Part shown: positions 37,207 through 45,755 of the stretch, piece after piece | Layout: each line of letters opens with the position of its first letter | How positions within the stretch are numbered: position 1 is the stretch's first letter | Assembly: GCF_001042675.1 (NCBI RefSeq) | Contig: NZ_AP012333.1 | Location: forward strand, 620,001-684,000 | Source of the DNA: Parascardovia denticolens DSM 10105 = JCM 12538 | GTDB taxonomy: Bacteria > Actinomycetota > Actinomycetes > Actinomycetales > Bifidobacteriaceae | Direction of reading: 5' to 3' | DNA length: 64,000 nucleotides | Notes under the pieces: generated by a model | Database searches by the model: none | What the model saw: the letters and a program-made list of their open reading frames with translations, nothing else | Told to the model about the DNA's origin: nothing | Position numbers and translations under genes: made by a program

Positions 37207-37256
37207 GGGGTATGATGGGGGTATATTATCCCAGTTACTCGGAAAGGTGTTTGAGC

Positions 37257-38154
37257 ATGGTTCGCAGGAAGAAAGAGGACGAGAACCCGTTCGATGACGT
37301 GGACGGGTCGAGGAATCTTGAGCTGGAGGCGTTGAAAATCAAGAGGCGGGGCACGAACCCGTGGAAGATTCTTATCGTGGGGTGCGTCGTCGCCACCGCT
37401 TTGAGTTTCCTTATTTCCGCTCAGGCGACGCAGAGTGCGCAGGATGCGGCTTCCTCCGCCTTGTCGGCTCAGACGGTGGATAAGAGCGGGCCGGGTAAGG
37501 GTGTGGCGTTGCGGGCGGTGAACTCGTATCTGAGGTCGGAGCAGAAGCCGTTCCCGAAAGGTGTGGAGGATTTGTCGTGGGATAGTGCGGCGAAGGTGTC
37601 CTCCGGTAAGGATGGTGAGGGGAAGATGGTGGATTACTGGTCGCACAGGTTCACGTTCGTCGCCCTGCCTGACAGGGTGACAAGGAAGGTGGCACAACTG
37701 GTGTCCGTGTCGGATGGCGTCACCCAGGCCGTCGGCTCCCCCTCCCTGCTCCCCCTTGGATGCGGGGAGTGTGAGTGCGGGTCAGGTTGCGGCTCCGGCG
37801 AACTATACGGCCATCCAACAGTCGGACACGTTGAAGAACGTGGTGGATTCGTGGGCGGAGGCTTACGTGGGGGGTGACCGGTCGAAGCTGACGGTGCTGG
37901 TCGCCGACCCGTCCGGTGGTTCGTCTCACGTGGTGGATTGGGAGCCTGCAGGTGTTTTGACAGGTTTGAAACCGTATGCGAATGCGTTGGATCCTTCCGT
38001 TGCGGCTCGGTCCTCGTTCGATTCTGATTCTGGTTCTTCCCCGTCCGCCGGTTCTTCTTTCGATTCCGATTTTTCTGATGAGGGGGTGAGTGATACAACT
38101 CGAAATGGCAAGGATGATAAGACGACACCTTTTGGCGACTGGATTAAAAACTAG
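37257..38154 (+). pseudogene. TcpC-like conjugative transfer protein, frameshifted
   Basis: The N-terminus is basic and acidic, then one membrane helix (WKILIVGCVVATALSFLISA) and a first NTF2-like domain (GVALRAVNSYLRSEQKPFPK, YWSHRFTFVALPDRVTRKVA). After SPSLLPL (about 37745) the frame shifts. The second domain continues in another frame as TAIQQSDTLKNVVDSWAEAY and LTVLVADPSGGSSHVVDWEP and ends at 38154. TcpC/VirB8-like proteins are structural parts of conjugation channels in Gram-positive elements. The frameshift should inactivate transfer. Confidence 0.65.
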
Positions 38155-38231
38155 CCGGAGCAGGTGTGTGTTCTGATTCTGGTTTTGGCCGGGGTGAACA
38201 TTCTCAGCGCTCTTTTCATGGGGGATTTGCT

Positions 38232-38383
38232 GTGAGCGGTCGCAGCGGACGTGGGGTAAGAGCGCCGGAAAGTACGTTGGTTACACGCTTGTAGCAGCGT
38301 TGACGATAACCGTCGTGGTTGTTTCCGGCGGTTGGAAGACGTTCAGCGACGCTCTCGGCTTCGGCAGGGGGTGTCGGATGTGA
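38232..38383 (+). pseudogene. small membrane protein remnant
   Basis: A GTG (VSGRSGRGVRAPE) leads into a frame that stops. A neighbouring frame continues as KYVGYTLVAALTITVVVVSG GWKTFSDALGFGRG, a clear membrane helix, to a TGA at 38383. One indel near 38255 would join them. Similar short one-helix proteins follow TcpC-like genes in such elements. Confidence 0.4.
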
Positions 38384-38743
38384 GCCAAGGGACCGGCCCC
38401 GCCCGTTCGACCTGTCCAGGCAGGCGGAGAAGGGCAGGCGGACTCTCGATGGCGCCTCTCGCTAATTGCCCACCGACATAACAGCAGGGGTGACGGCGAG
38501 GGAAGTGAAAGTCATGCTCAGCACGGTGGACGCCGCCACGATACGCTTATTGAACACCACCCTGGGGAAGGGTAACCCCCCGCTTCCAACCTTTGGAGGA
38601 GGGGACGTGGCATGCCGCCATACTGGTGAAGGAGTTTGCCAGACATGAGAAATATGTGCGGTTGGATGGGGGAGCGGTGCTTCTTGAAGATGATTTCCTG
38701 TGGCTTCGTATATGGAAGGATGAGACAAGGAGGGGATGAGGAG
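38384..38743 (+). other. 360-base stretch with one open remnant frame
   Basis: No complete gene. From 38605 to 38739 one frame reads coding-like sequence (VKEFARHEKYVRLDGGAVLL, then EDDFLWLRIWKDE) without a good start signal, probably the end of a lost gene. Confidence 0.35.
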
Positions 38744-38938
38744 GTGGGTCGCCTGTTCCTCATAGCGCCTTATATTTCTCTCGGCTTGAGTGTTCTTCTG
38801 TTCATTGCTGCATCATGCTCACCTTCCAGCGAACCTCCATGCACAAAAGAATGGCTCCATGGTTTTTTCATGCACCGTGAGAGCCTTTCCCGTGCGCTCC
38901 GGAGGGTTAGCGGACGATGCTGCCCATCCCTTCCCTAA
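38744..38938 (+). CDS. possible small membrane or lipoprotein-like product
   Basis: A GTG with AAGGAGGGG upstream opens a 64-residue frame, VGRLFLIAPYISLGLSVLLF IAASCSPSSEP, with a hydrophobic N-terminus and a Cys that could be lipidated, although the lipobox is not canonical. The tail is Arg/Ser/Cys-rich. Overlaps the 3' end of the next minus-strand gene by 4 bases. Weak candidate. Confidence 0.3.
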   Translation: MGRLFLIAPYISLGLSVLLFIAASCSPSSEPPCTKEWLHGFFMHRESLSRALRRVSGRCCPSLP

Positions 38939-39174
38939 TCGAGTTCGAACAGGCTTTTCTGCGTGGCGGTCAGGGGATGGCGTTCTTCCGGATGCAGGTC
39001 CATTTCCTTGTTAGTTTCGGCGAGCATGAAGTCACAGTCCTCGTTCATCTCCTCCCACAGGAGGTCCCATTGGTTGTGATATGCGTAGCCGAGGGTTACT
39101 GAGTCACACATCTGGTTGTAGTAGGTGAGTCTGTTGGCGTTCTTGAGGAGGCTAGTGAAGGCTATATTGTTCAT
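38935..39174 (-). CDS. element protein of unknown function
   Basis: A 79-residue acidic protein (start MNNIAFTSLLKNANRLTYYN) whose ATG follows AAAGGAAAA at good distance. Rich in Asn, Glu and aromatic residues; no membrane segment. Small acidic proteins of plasmids and phages can be regulators or anti-defence proteins, but nothing specific is visible. Confidence 0.5.
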   Translation of the reverse strand: MNNIAFTSLLKNANRLTYYNQMCDSVTLGYAYHNQWDLLWEEMNEDCDFMLAETNKEMDLHPEERHPLTATQKSLFELD

Positions 39175-39613
39175 TCTGTTTTCCTTTCTGATTGATGGTT
39201 CTGTCATAGAACCATCTTGGGAGACTAGGAAGGTAGGCGTGTCGCACACACGCCACGCCAGGACAGCGCTAGAAACGCCGGAACAAGCAGAAAACAGACC
39301 GACATGCTAGCATAAAACCGTTTTCCTTTTCTTTCGTGATTGGTTGAAATAGAAAACAAGGCCAACCACCCCCCGTGGCTGGCCGTTTCCATATTCACCC
39401 CACAACCGTGTAAGGCCCAGTCGGACAATCCGACCTGCGCCACACGCCTCGTATCTACAGTAGCGTAATGCTCCATCTTCACGTCAGTCAAACCGGCCAA
39501 CCTACCGACGCCACTATTACCCCTATCGTGGGAGACCCGGTGATGCTCATGGGCAAGCCGACGGCAGGGAAGACATAAACCAATCTTGGGGAGACGATCA
39601 CGCAGGGGAAACC
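39175..39613. other. 439-base stretch without a convincing gene
   Basis: It contains the promoter region of the minus-strand gene ending the previous block. On the minus strand near 39520-39590 a frame reads LCLPCRRLAHEHHR, reminiscent of the end of an HNH-type zinc site, but no intact gene surrounds it. Probably remnants. Confidence 0.35.
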
Positions 39614-40429
39614 GTGTTCGCCAAGCAGCATGTGAAAATCACCGCCCGCTACAAGACGGTCGCTGGACCGCCCGTCACGTTGAGTGAACAGAACGAATTA
39701 TCCGGATTCACCATGGACGCCGACGTGTTGGACGTGACCGCCAGCTTCGGCCCTGATGGGGGCCGTATCCTCAGCGTGATCGTGAATGGTAAGCAGTACA
39801 AGGCCATCGTGAACTTCACTCCCGCCGACCCGGTGGCTCAGAAGGCGACCGAAGCGCCGTTCTCCAGCAAGGATACGGGTCTGAAGTCCGCCGGATACAC
39901 GGTGAACGGCGTGTACAAGTCGCAAACCGGCTCCACGTGGCAGGTTCCGCAGGGCGGGACGTTCTCCTATGAGCCGATGGCGGGCCAGCCGTCTGGTGAA
40001 GGGCATGACCTACGAGTACACGGTGAGCGTGCTCGCCCCCGACGGGCATACGTTCGCCCGCCACCATTACACGGTCACCTACATCACCCCCGCCACGCAC
40101 TCCGCACGGCTGACGGGAATCAAGGTGAACGGGAAGACCATCAGCGGCTTCGACCCCGCCCGCCTCTCCTACGATGTGAACGTGGTGAACGTGAACAAGT
40201 GGACGGTCGCCCCCCCCAGTGCGATAAGACGCTTGGCGTGACGGTGGTCACGTCCAAGGACGGCAGGACGGCGACCATCACGGTCACGTCCGCCGACGGG
40301 CTGGTGAAGACCGTGTACACGGTGCACGCCCACGGTGTCGCCTCCGATGGTGGGGCTGGGGCGGATGATACTGGCGTGACCGTGGACGTGGGGGCGGCTC
40401 CCGTGGCGGGCATGCGGCTTGGCCGGTGA
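39614..40429 (+). pseudogene. C-terminal part of a surface/Ig-like repeat protein, two frameshifts
   Basis: The first frame gives beta-rich sequence (VLDVTASFGPDGGRILSVIV). Near 40000 the sense continues in another frame (TYEYTVSVLAPDGHTFARHH, then LTGIKVNGKTISGFDPARLS). After a run of eight C near 40215 it returns to the first frame (KTLGVTVVTSKDGRTATITV) and ends GMRLGR. The LTGIKVNGKTISGF block is typical of cadherin-like or glycosidase-associated C-terminal modules of secreted proteins. No upstream N-terminus exists, so this is a fragment. Confidence 0.55.
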
Positions 40430-40548
40430 CCCTCATGGCCCTCACTCTTCGGGGTGGGGCCTTCTCTTATGCCCCGCCCGTGTCGGCGAATGGGACCGTA
40501 GTGTTATAGTGGTTGTGTCATAGTGTTTCCCCGTTGATTGGAGTGGTG

Positions 40549-40731
40549 ATGGCCGACAGGAGTTACTATCAGGATAAGACGTCGCATGTGAGCTTCTACC
40601 TGAACAAGGATTTGTACAGGTGGCTTCAAATCGAGTCCGCCCGCCGTGGCATGAACTACTCGAATTTCCTGACTTACTGTATTTCGGAGGAGAAGAAGCG
40701 TGCGGAGCGGAGGCGTGACACGCTGGACTAA
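40549..40731 (+). CDS. second small ribbon-helix-helix-like protein
   Basis: A 60-residue basic protein. SHVSFYLNKDLYRWLQIESA followed by NYSNFLTYCISEEKKRAERR has the RHH pattern of plasmid copy-control, partition or MobC-like proteins. The ATG follows TTGGAGTGG. Upstream (40499-40535) ATAGTG recurs twice (TTATAGTGG, TCATAGTG), a possible self-binding site. Confidence 0.55.
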   Translation: MADRSYYQDKTSHVSFYLNKDLYRWLQIESARRGMNYSNFLTYCISEEKKRAERRRDTLD

Positions 40732-40798
40732 GGTAGACCCATGATGGTGCTGTAATGGGTCTTGTTACATAACCAATCACGCATAAAGGAAAATCGCC

Positions 40799-41099
40799 AT
40801 GAATCCATTGGTGGAGTACGAGGCGACCTTCACGGACGGGACGAGTTTCAGCCTGTCCCAGACCCAAGCCGTGGAACGGGTCCTCTGCGACCAGTCGGTG
40901 CAACAGTACTGCGGGTTCGACGGCAAGGACGTCACGGACAACCTCCAGTACGATATCCTCGCCATCTTCCACCCTCATGGACGCCGACAAGTTCGAGGCT
41001 TTCCTCAGTGCGATACTCTCCTACCAGAGGGGAGTGGACGTGGAATCCATGCGCCGCATAGACCGCGCCCCCAATCAGTCACGAAAGGACACGCCATGA
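40799..41099 (+). pseudogene. small element gene, frameshifted
   Basis: The ATG follows AAAGGAAAATCGCC and opens MNPLVEYEATFTDGTSFSLS to DNLQYDILAIF. Near 40972 the frame shifts; the continuation TLMDADKFEAFLSAILSYQR ends at a TGA that overlaps the SSB start (ATGA). The repaired product would be about 100 residues. Function unknown. Confidence 0.5.
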
Positions 41100-41522
41100 G
41101 TTTCGGCGAAACGCAGATCACCGTCATCGGACGGTTGACCAAAGACCCCGAGCTTCGTACCACCGGCAATGGGGGGGGATGATAAACCTGACCATCGTCT
41201 CGAATGTCGCCGAATCCCTGTCCGAGGGGATGAAGGTCATCGCCCAAGGTATGCTCATCAGCCGCAAGTGGACCGATAAGCAGGGTCGGAACCGGGAGAG
41301 GGTCGAGTTGAAGCTGACCGACATCGGCCCCTGTTTGTCCGACGATTAGGTACAGGCGCAGAAAATCGCCCACCAGCCCCCGGGGCGGCTATCGGCCTTG
41401 GTGGTTTCGCGCCCGCTCACGGCTTTCAGCCTCCCACGCAGAATCAGGGTTACCGGCAGAACGGTTTCGTCCAACCTCAAGGGTGGGCGGGTGACGGTTT
41501 CGACGCCGTACCCGAGTTTTGA
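41096..41522 (+). pseudogene. ssb: single-stranded DNA-binding protein, frameshifted and internally deleted
   Basis: The N-terminus FGETQITVIGRLTKDPELRT is typical SSB. A run of eight G at about 41171 breaks the frame. The sense continues NLTIVSN and jumps straight to ESLSEGMKVIAQGMLISRKW, so about 40 residues of the OB fold between these blocks are missing. Further frame changes lead to a Gln/Gly/Pro tail (GFQPPTQNQGYRQNGFVQPQ) ending DGFDAVPEF, the acidic tip of SSBs. The gene is dead. Confidence 0.75.
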
Positions 41523-42237
41523 CCCCTGTCGCAAAAAACAGCGCAATCAAGCCGCCTTAACATTCCTGCGCGAACGGTGCGCTGGGGCGGGTATTTTCGT
41601 CTTCACTACTGGCATTGCAGGGCAAAGCACGCATCGGAAACTCGATCCTGATGAGTTTCGCGCCTTCGCCTTGATTGATGATTATGCGCCTTTGATCTTC
41701 ATCAACCATAATGACAGCTCCGCCGCCCGCCTCTTTTCCCTCGCTCACGAACTGGTTCACCTTTGGCTCGGTAAAAGCGAACTTTATAATGTCTCCTATT
41801 TGATGAATTCCAGTACTACCAAAATGGAGGCCTACTGCAACAAGGTCGCTTCGGAGATTCTCATTCCTGATGAGATCTTTTTGCAACGATGGGCTAGTGA
41901 TAGGGCTGATGGTCTTCAAGAATTCGAAAGGCTCGTTGAGTATTTCTGCGCTTCTCCTCTTGCGATAGCTCGTCGTGCCTTTGACCATGGTTTCATTGGT
42001 CAGCAGGATTATGATTGCGTGGCCGCAGAGCAGCAAGAGCGATGGGAGCAAGTTTCCCGTGAACGCGCTTCAGCCGGAGGCGGGGACTTCTACCGGACGA
42101 ATCTGTCCCGCATCGATTCTCGTTTCTTGGAACGGCTCGCCAGCAGCGTGGCTGAAGGAAGGACCACATATTCCCAGGCATCTCATCTGATGGGGATGAA
42201 ATGGACCACTTTGGCGGAGCTCGCGCATAGGGCTTAG
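41523..42237 (+). pseudogene. ImmA/IrrE-type metalloprotease, 5' truncated
   Basis: The frame carries the metalloprotease core FSLAHELVHLWLG (HExxH) preceded by AFALIDDYAPLIFINHND, and the usual C-terminal helical domain ending LMGMKWTTLAELAHRA. The N-terminal helix-turn-helix that normally precedes this core is missing: the coding part joins the SSB tail at about 41523. In mobile elements ImmA-type proteases cut the cI-like repressor to trigger excision. The frame is open back to 41398 only by chance. Base composition is lower in GC than the transfer genes. Confidence 0.8.
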
Positions 42238-42240
42238 TGA

Positions 42241-42588
42241 AAAAGCGGCGTCATTATCAACTATATCAACGCTAAGGCTCGAGAAGCGTTCGAGGAACGT
42301 CTACAAAGAATCCTGGGAACCCCTATGTCCAAAAGGCAGGAAAATCATTCAGTATCGATTGTTTTTCTTCCTTCAACCTTGATAAGATGAAAAAGCAATC
42401 TCCCATGAATGAGGAAAGAGGAGGAAATCCTGTTGGGAAATAGCTCTTTTTATCGTCATGATCGATCATCATCGCCTCATCGGCGTCATCTCGTGTGATT
42501 CCTGATGGATTCCATGCCAGCCGTCATCGGCAGGACATCAAAGGAAACCACAAAGGAATCATAGAGAAACCATAGAGGAATCAGACTC
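42241..42588. other. 348-base gap at the right edge of the element
   Basis: No gene. Sequence is AT-richer than the core. Near 42540-42585 two similar units (AAACCACAAAGGAATCATA and AAACCATAGAGGAATCAGA) repeat in tandem just before the next start. I did not find a copy of the tRNA-Ala end here. Confidence 0.4.
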
Positions 42589-43731
42589 GTGACTCACCGC
42601 GCTCGCCACATCCCGGTTCGGAGCACAATCGACGGGAAGAAAAGAAGGAGGAGGCTTCTCCTGCTCCTTGTCGCCCTCCTCTGCGTTTTCGGCCTGATTC
42701 TTTGCGGGGGATTCCGTCTGTATGACCACGAGGAGAGAAGTGGGCTGGCGGTGGACGATTGCAGGAAAAGCCTCTCTTTCCTTACCTACCAACGTCAGAC
42801 TTACGAAGTCCTCATCGGGAGCGCGCGAGTGAGGGATGCCGCCGCTTTGACCGCTTCCGAGGTGACGGATCCGCAGACGGTCGCGCGGTTGAAGGAATCC
42901 TTGAAGGAGTCACCTGGAAAGGGTAAGGAGTGCGAAGTCGGGGCCAGCCCTGCTTACTTGAAGGATGCCGCGGCTTTCAACGCCCGGATTTCCCGCTGGT
43001 ATCGGTCCTATGCCAGGCGGATTGATGACGAAGTGGCGGCGGTGAAGAAGTCCCACCAAGACAAGGTTCTGCAGGGCTCTCGGGCCGATTTATCCAGGAT
43101 TCTCGCCGAAGCCCGTCGGGTCTACTCATCGTCGGATGGCAAGGTCGCCGACGAATCTACACGTGCGACCCTCAAAAAATGCATGGATGAGGCCGAAAAG
43201 GATGGCACATCCAAGGATCCCATCCGTCTTCGCTCGGATGTGGCTGGCCTGCGAAAGGCGATTGATGGGGTAGCGGCCAGCGTCCAGGCCAAAACCGCAG
43301 CGGAAGCGAAGGCGAAGTCGAAAGCTGGGGCCGATTCCCGGGATCCTTCCCAGCAGGCCGGCGGGGATCAGGGAGTCTCTGCAGACCAAGGGAAGTCTTC
43401 CGGGGGAAGGAATGCGCCAGGAAAGAGGAGAAGGGGGAGCGGACAGGGTCGGTCCCATCCCGCTCCTTCTTCCCCTGCGCGTCCGGCTCCGGCCCCCGCC
43501 CCCAAGCCAGGTCCTTCCCCGGGCCCTGGGCCTTCTCCTGGGCAGCCGAAGCCCCAGCCCGAGCCATCCCCCAATCCACCTGCTCCCGGCGGTGGTGAAG
43601 GCGGCGGGGATGACGATGACGACCCCTGGCCTGGCCATGGCTGGCCGGGCTGGCCTCCTTCTCTCCGTCATCCTTGGCCCCCGCGGCACCGGTATCCGTG
43701 GCCCCTGCGGTATCCCTGGCCTCATGACTGA
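42589..43731 (+). CDS. membrane-anchored protein with Pro-rich and Trp-Pro repeat tail
   Basis: A 380-residue protein. After a basic start (KKRRRR) a single helix (LLLLLVALLCVFGLILCGG) anchors it with the bulk outside. Residues 50-230 are helical and charged, resembling a coiled-coil or FIVAR-like region. Residues 230-330 are Ser/Ala/Pro-rich and disordered, and the last 50 contain PWPGHGWPGWPP and repeated YPWP/HPWP units after a DDDDD run. The GTG start follows GAGGAATCAG. Probably cell-wall associated; no sorting signal seen. Function unknown. Confidence 0.7.
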   Translation: MTHRARHIPVRSTIDGKKRRRRLLLLLVALLCVFGLILCGGFRLYDHEERSGLAVDDCRKSLSFLTYQRQTYEVLIGSARVRDAAALTASEVTDPQTVARLKESLKESPGKGKECEVGASPAYLKDAAAFNARISRWYRSYARRIDDEVAAVKKSHQDKVLQGSRADLSRILAEARRVYSSSDGKVADESTRATLKKCMDEAEKDGTSKDPIRLRSDVAGLRKAIDGVAASVQAKTAAEAKAKSKAGADSRDPSQQAGGDQGVSADQGKSSGGRNAPGKRRRGSGQGRSHPAPSSPARPAPAPAPKPGPSPGPGPSPGQPKPQPEPSPNPPAPGGGEGGGDDDDDPWPGHGWPGWPPSLRHPWPPRHRYPWPLRYPWPHD

Positions 43732-43831
43732 ACCTCATGGTTGAAGACGCCACGCGCCTGGCTTCCTTGCCCCGATGGGAGGATAGGATATGCCCAGAAC
43801 AAACCACGAAAGATGTGAAAGGCGGCTCACA

Positions 43832-44788
43832 ATGATGTCCACAGGAACGGCGAAGAAAATCATCATGGATTGCGACCCCGGGCACGACGACGCCATGGCT
43901 CTTATCCTGGCCGTGGGCAATCCGGCGATCGACCTGGTGGGGGTCACCACCGTCGGCGGCAACCAGAGCTTGGATAAGGTCACTTATAACGTCCGTTCCG
44001 TCCTGGAGATGGTCGGGGCCACTGACATCCCCGTCCACGCCGGCTGCGGGCAGCCCTTGGTTAGGCCTTTATCCGTCGCGGCTTATGTGCATGGCGAAAC
44101 GGGTCTGGACGGGGTCGAGCTTCCTGAGCCTAGCCGCCCTCTGGAGCCTGGGCACGCCGTCAACTGGATCATCGACACCATCATGAAAAGCAAGCCTCAA
44201 ACCATCACCTTGGTTCCCACTGGCCCCTTGACCAACATCGCCATGGCCGTGCGTATGGAACCGCGCATCGTGGAACGGGTGAAGGAGGTCGTCCTCATGG
44301 GAGGCGGCTACCACGTGGGCAACGCCACTCCGGTCGCTGAATTCAACGTGAAGACGGACCCCGAGGCCGCTCACATCGTCTTCGAACAGGATTGGCCCTT
44401 GACCATGGTCGGTCTGGATCTGACCCATCAGGCCCTCTGCACGCCTGAGACGCAGGACAGGATCAACGCCATCGGCACCCCTCTGGCCGCCTTCGCCTCC
44501 GGTTTGATGGACTTCTTCCGCAAGGCTTATCAGGACAGCGAGGATTTCATCAATCCGCCTGTGCATGATCCTTGCACTGTGGCGTATCTGATCGACCCTA
44601 CGGTTTTCACCACCCGGCGTTGCCATTTGGATGTGGAGCTGCGGGGGAGCCTGACCGCCGGCATGACCGTCGCCGACCTGCGCGGTTTGGAACCGTCGTC
44701 CGAGGACTGCCACACTCAGGTTGCGGTCAAGTTGGACTTCGACAAGTTCTGGAGTCTGATTGTCGAAGCGATCCAGCGTCTGGGCTGA
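43832..44788 (+). CDS. inosine/uridine-preferring nucleoside hydrolase
   Basis: A 318-residue hydrolase that cuts nucleosides into base and ribose. The calcium-binding DCDPGHDDAMALILA is at the N-terminus, VLMGGGYHVGNATPVAEFNV is the central active-site block, and HDPCTVAYLIDP carries the late conserved Asp. Substrate preference (RihA/RihB/RihC type) cannot be settled. Two adjacent ATGs at 43832 and 43835 follow AAAGG; a longer frame from 43790 is less likely. Confidence 0.92.
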   Translation: MMSTGTAKKIIMDCDPGHDDAMALILAVGNPAIDLVGVTTVGGNQSLDKVTYNVRSVLEMVGATDIPVHAGCGQPLVRPLSVAAYVHGETGLDGVELPEPSRPLEPGHAVNWIIDTIMKSKPQTITLVPTGPLTNIAMAVRMEPRIVERVKEVVLMGGGYHVGNATPVAEFNVKTDPEAAHIVFEQDWPLTMVGLDLTHQALCTPETQDRINAIGTPLAAFASGLMDFFRKAYQDSEDFINPPVHDPCTVAYLIDPTVFTTRRCHLDVELRGSLTAGMTVADLRGLEPSSEDCHTQVAVKLDFDKFWSLIVEAIQRLG

Positions 44789-44802
44789 ATCCGGCCGAGC
44801 GG

Positions 44803-45336
44803 CTACAAGGCCACCCAGTACCGTTTGATGATGGTCCCGTCATCCTTGGTGTAGAGACTGTCAAAAACGCCGCCTACCCGTTCGATGGTTCTCTGCGAGG
44901 CCAGATTCCCCCGATGACAGGTGATGAGCACCTTGTCCAGTCCCAGTTCGCGGGCCCGGTCCAGAACCTGGGCCAGCATCTGGGTGGCATACCCTTTGCG
45001 GCGTTCGCTGGGACGGACCTCGTACCCGATATTCCCTCCCCAGGTTCCTAGAACAGGATGGTCGATGCTGTGCCTCAAATCGATCGTCCCTACCAGACGG
45101 TCATCGCTGGGACGGATAGCCAAGTAGGAATCGGAGGGAATCAGGTCGTCAGGGCAGGTGGCAGGGTCGCTGAGGACGGTGACCTTTTGGATCCAGCCGT
45201 GGGCGTCGGTCGAATCGAGCAGGGCGGAGCAACCGGCAAATTTGCTGACGTCATCGGCCGCCAGGATTTCCTGCCGGAAATCCCAAATCGCATCCGCATA
45301 ATCTTCGCTCGGCCTGACCAACTTCACCATCTCCAT
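44803..45336 (-). CDS. GNAT-family acetyltransferase
   Basis: A 177-residue N-acetyltransferase. The acetyl-CoA site is IGYEVRPSERRKGYATQML (R/QxxGxA type), followed by LITCHRGNLASQRTIERVGG, typical of RimI/RimL-like members. Substrate unknown. The ATG follows GGAGG; upstream in-frame codons have no such signal. Its stop is 14 bases from that of the nucleoside hydrolase (convergent). Confidence 0.87.
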   Translation of the reverse strand: MEMVKLVRPSEDYADAIWDFRQEILAADDVSKFAGCSALLDSTDAHGWIQKVTVLSDPATCPDDLIPSDSYLAIRPSDDRLVGTIDLRHSIDHPVLGTWGGNIGYEVRPSERRKGYATQMLAQVLDRARELGLDKVLITCHRGNLASQRTIERVGGVFDSLYTKDDGTIIKRYWVAL

Positions 45337-45755
45337 ATCTGACCTCCGTCTGTCGCTACCGTCCGTCCGCTTCTTCCGGCACTCGTAGATAAGTAGATAA
45401 CCTGACAACTTTCCCATCTTCATCATGGACGAAAGCGAAAGATGAAATATCCGTCCTCAAGATGAATATTATTTGTCAGTTTAACAGACAGGATGAACGA
45501 ATATGCACAGAGGGTAAAGCAAGGCGAGAGGAAAAGAAGATAGGGGAGGAGGGGGCGGTGAATCGCCGTTGGCCCCGCCTCCTGTCTGGTATTCACCCCG
45601 GTATAGACTAAGGGGGTTGTCCGGACTTCTCTGCGAGGAGTAGACCGGCGACGAATCGGTAATCGAAGGATCTTGACTTTCAGAATCCCGGTTTGACGGG
45701 ACGACAAGGTAGGCACTAAGTAGAGCGATACTCGGCATGAAGGTGGTGATGGACC
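45337..45755. other. 419-base divergent intergenic region
   Basis: No gene seen. It must contain the promoters of the acetyltransferase (minus) and corA (plus). No riboswitch-like structure could be recognised by eye. Confidence 0.4.

Larger units (their letters stand above)
28203..42240. mobile_element. decayed integrative/conjugative element next to tRNA-Ala
   Basis: About 14 kb starting after tRNA-Ala with an integrase fragment, two large FtsK/SpoIIIE translocases, a TcpC-like transfer protein, an SSB, RHH-type small proteins and an ImmA-like protease. This gene set fits an actinobacterial integrative conjugative or mobilisable element. I found no second copy of the tRNA-Ala 3' end in the window, so the right border is placed by content only. 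At least eight genes inside are frameshifted or truncated; no relaxase or replication gene was recognised. Confidence 0.7.

Noticed and set aside
39225..39590. HNH endonuclease on the minus strand
   Set aside because: Only a short CLPCRR..HEHH-like stretch; the rest lacks the catalytic core and a start.
28203..42588. Second copy of the tRNA-Ala 3' end marking the right attachment site
   Set aside because: I looked for GGTTCGAATCCCCC and CTAGCTCCA to the right of the element and found no copy; the border stays uncertain.
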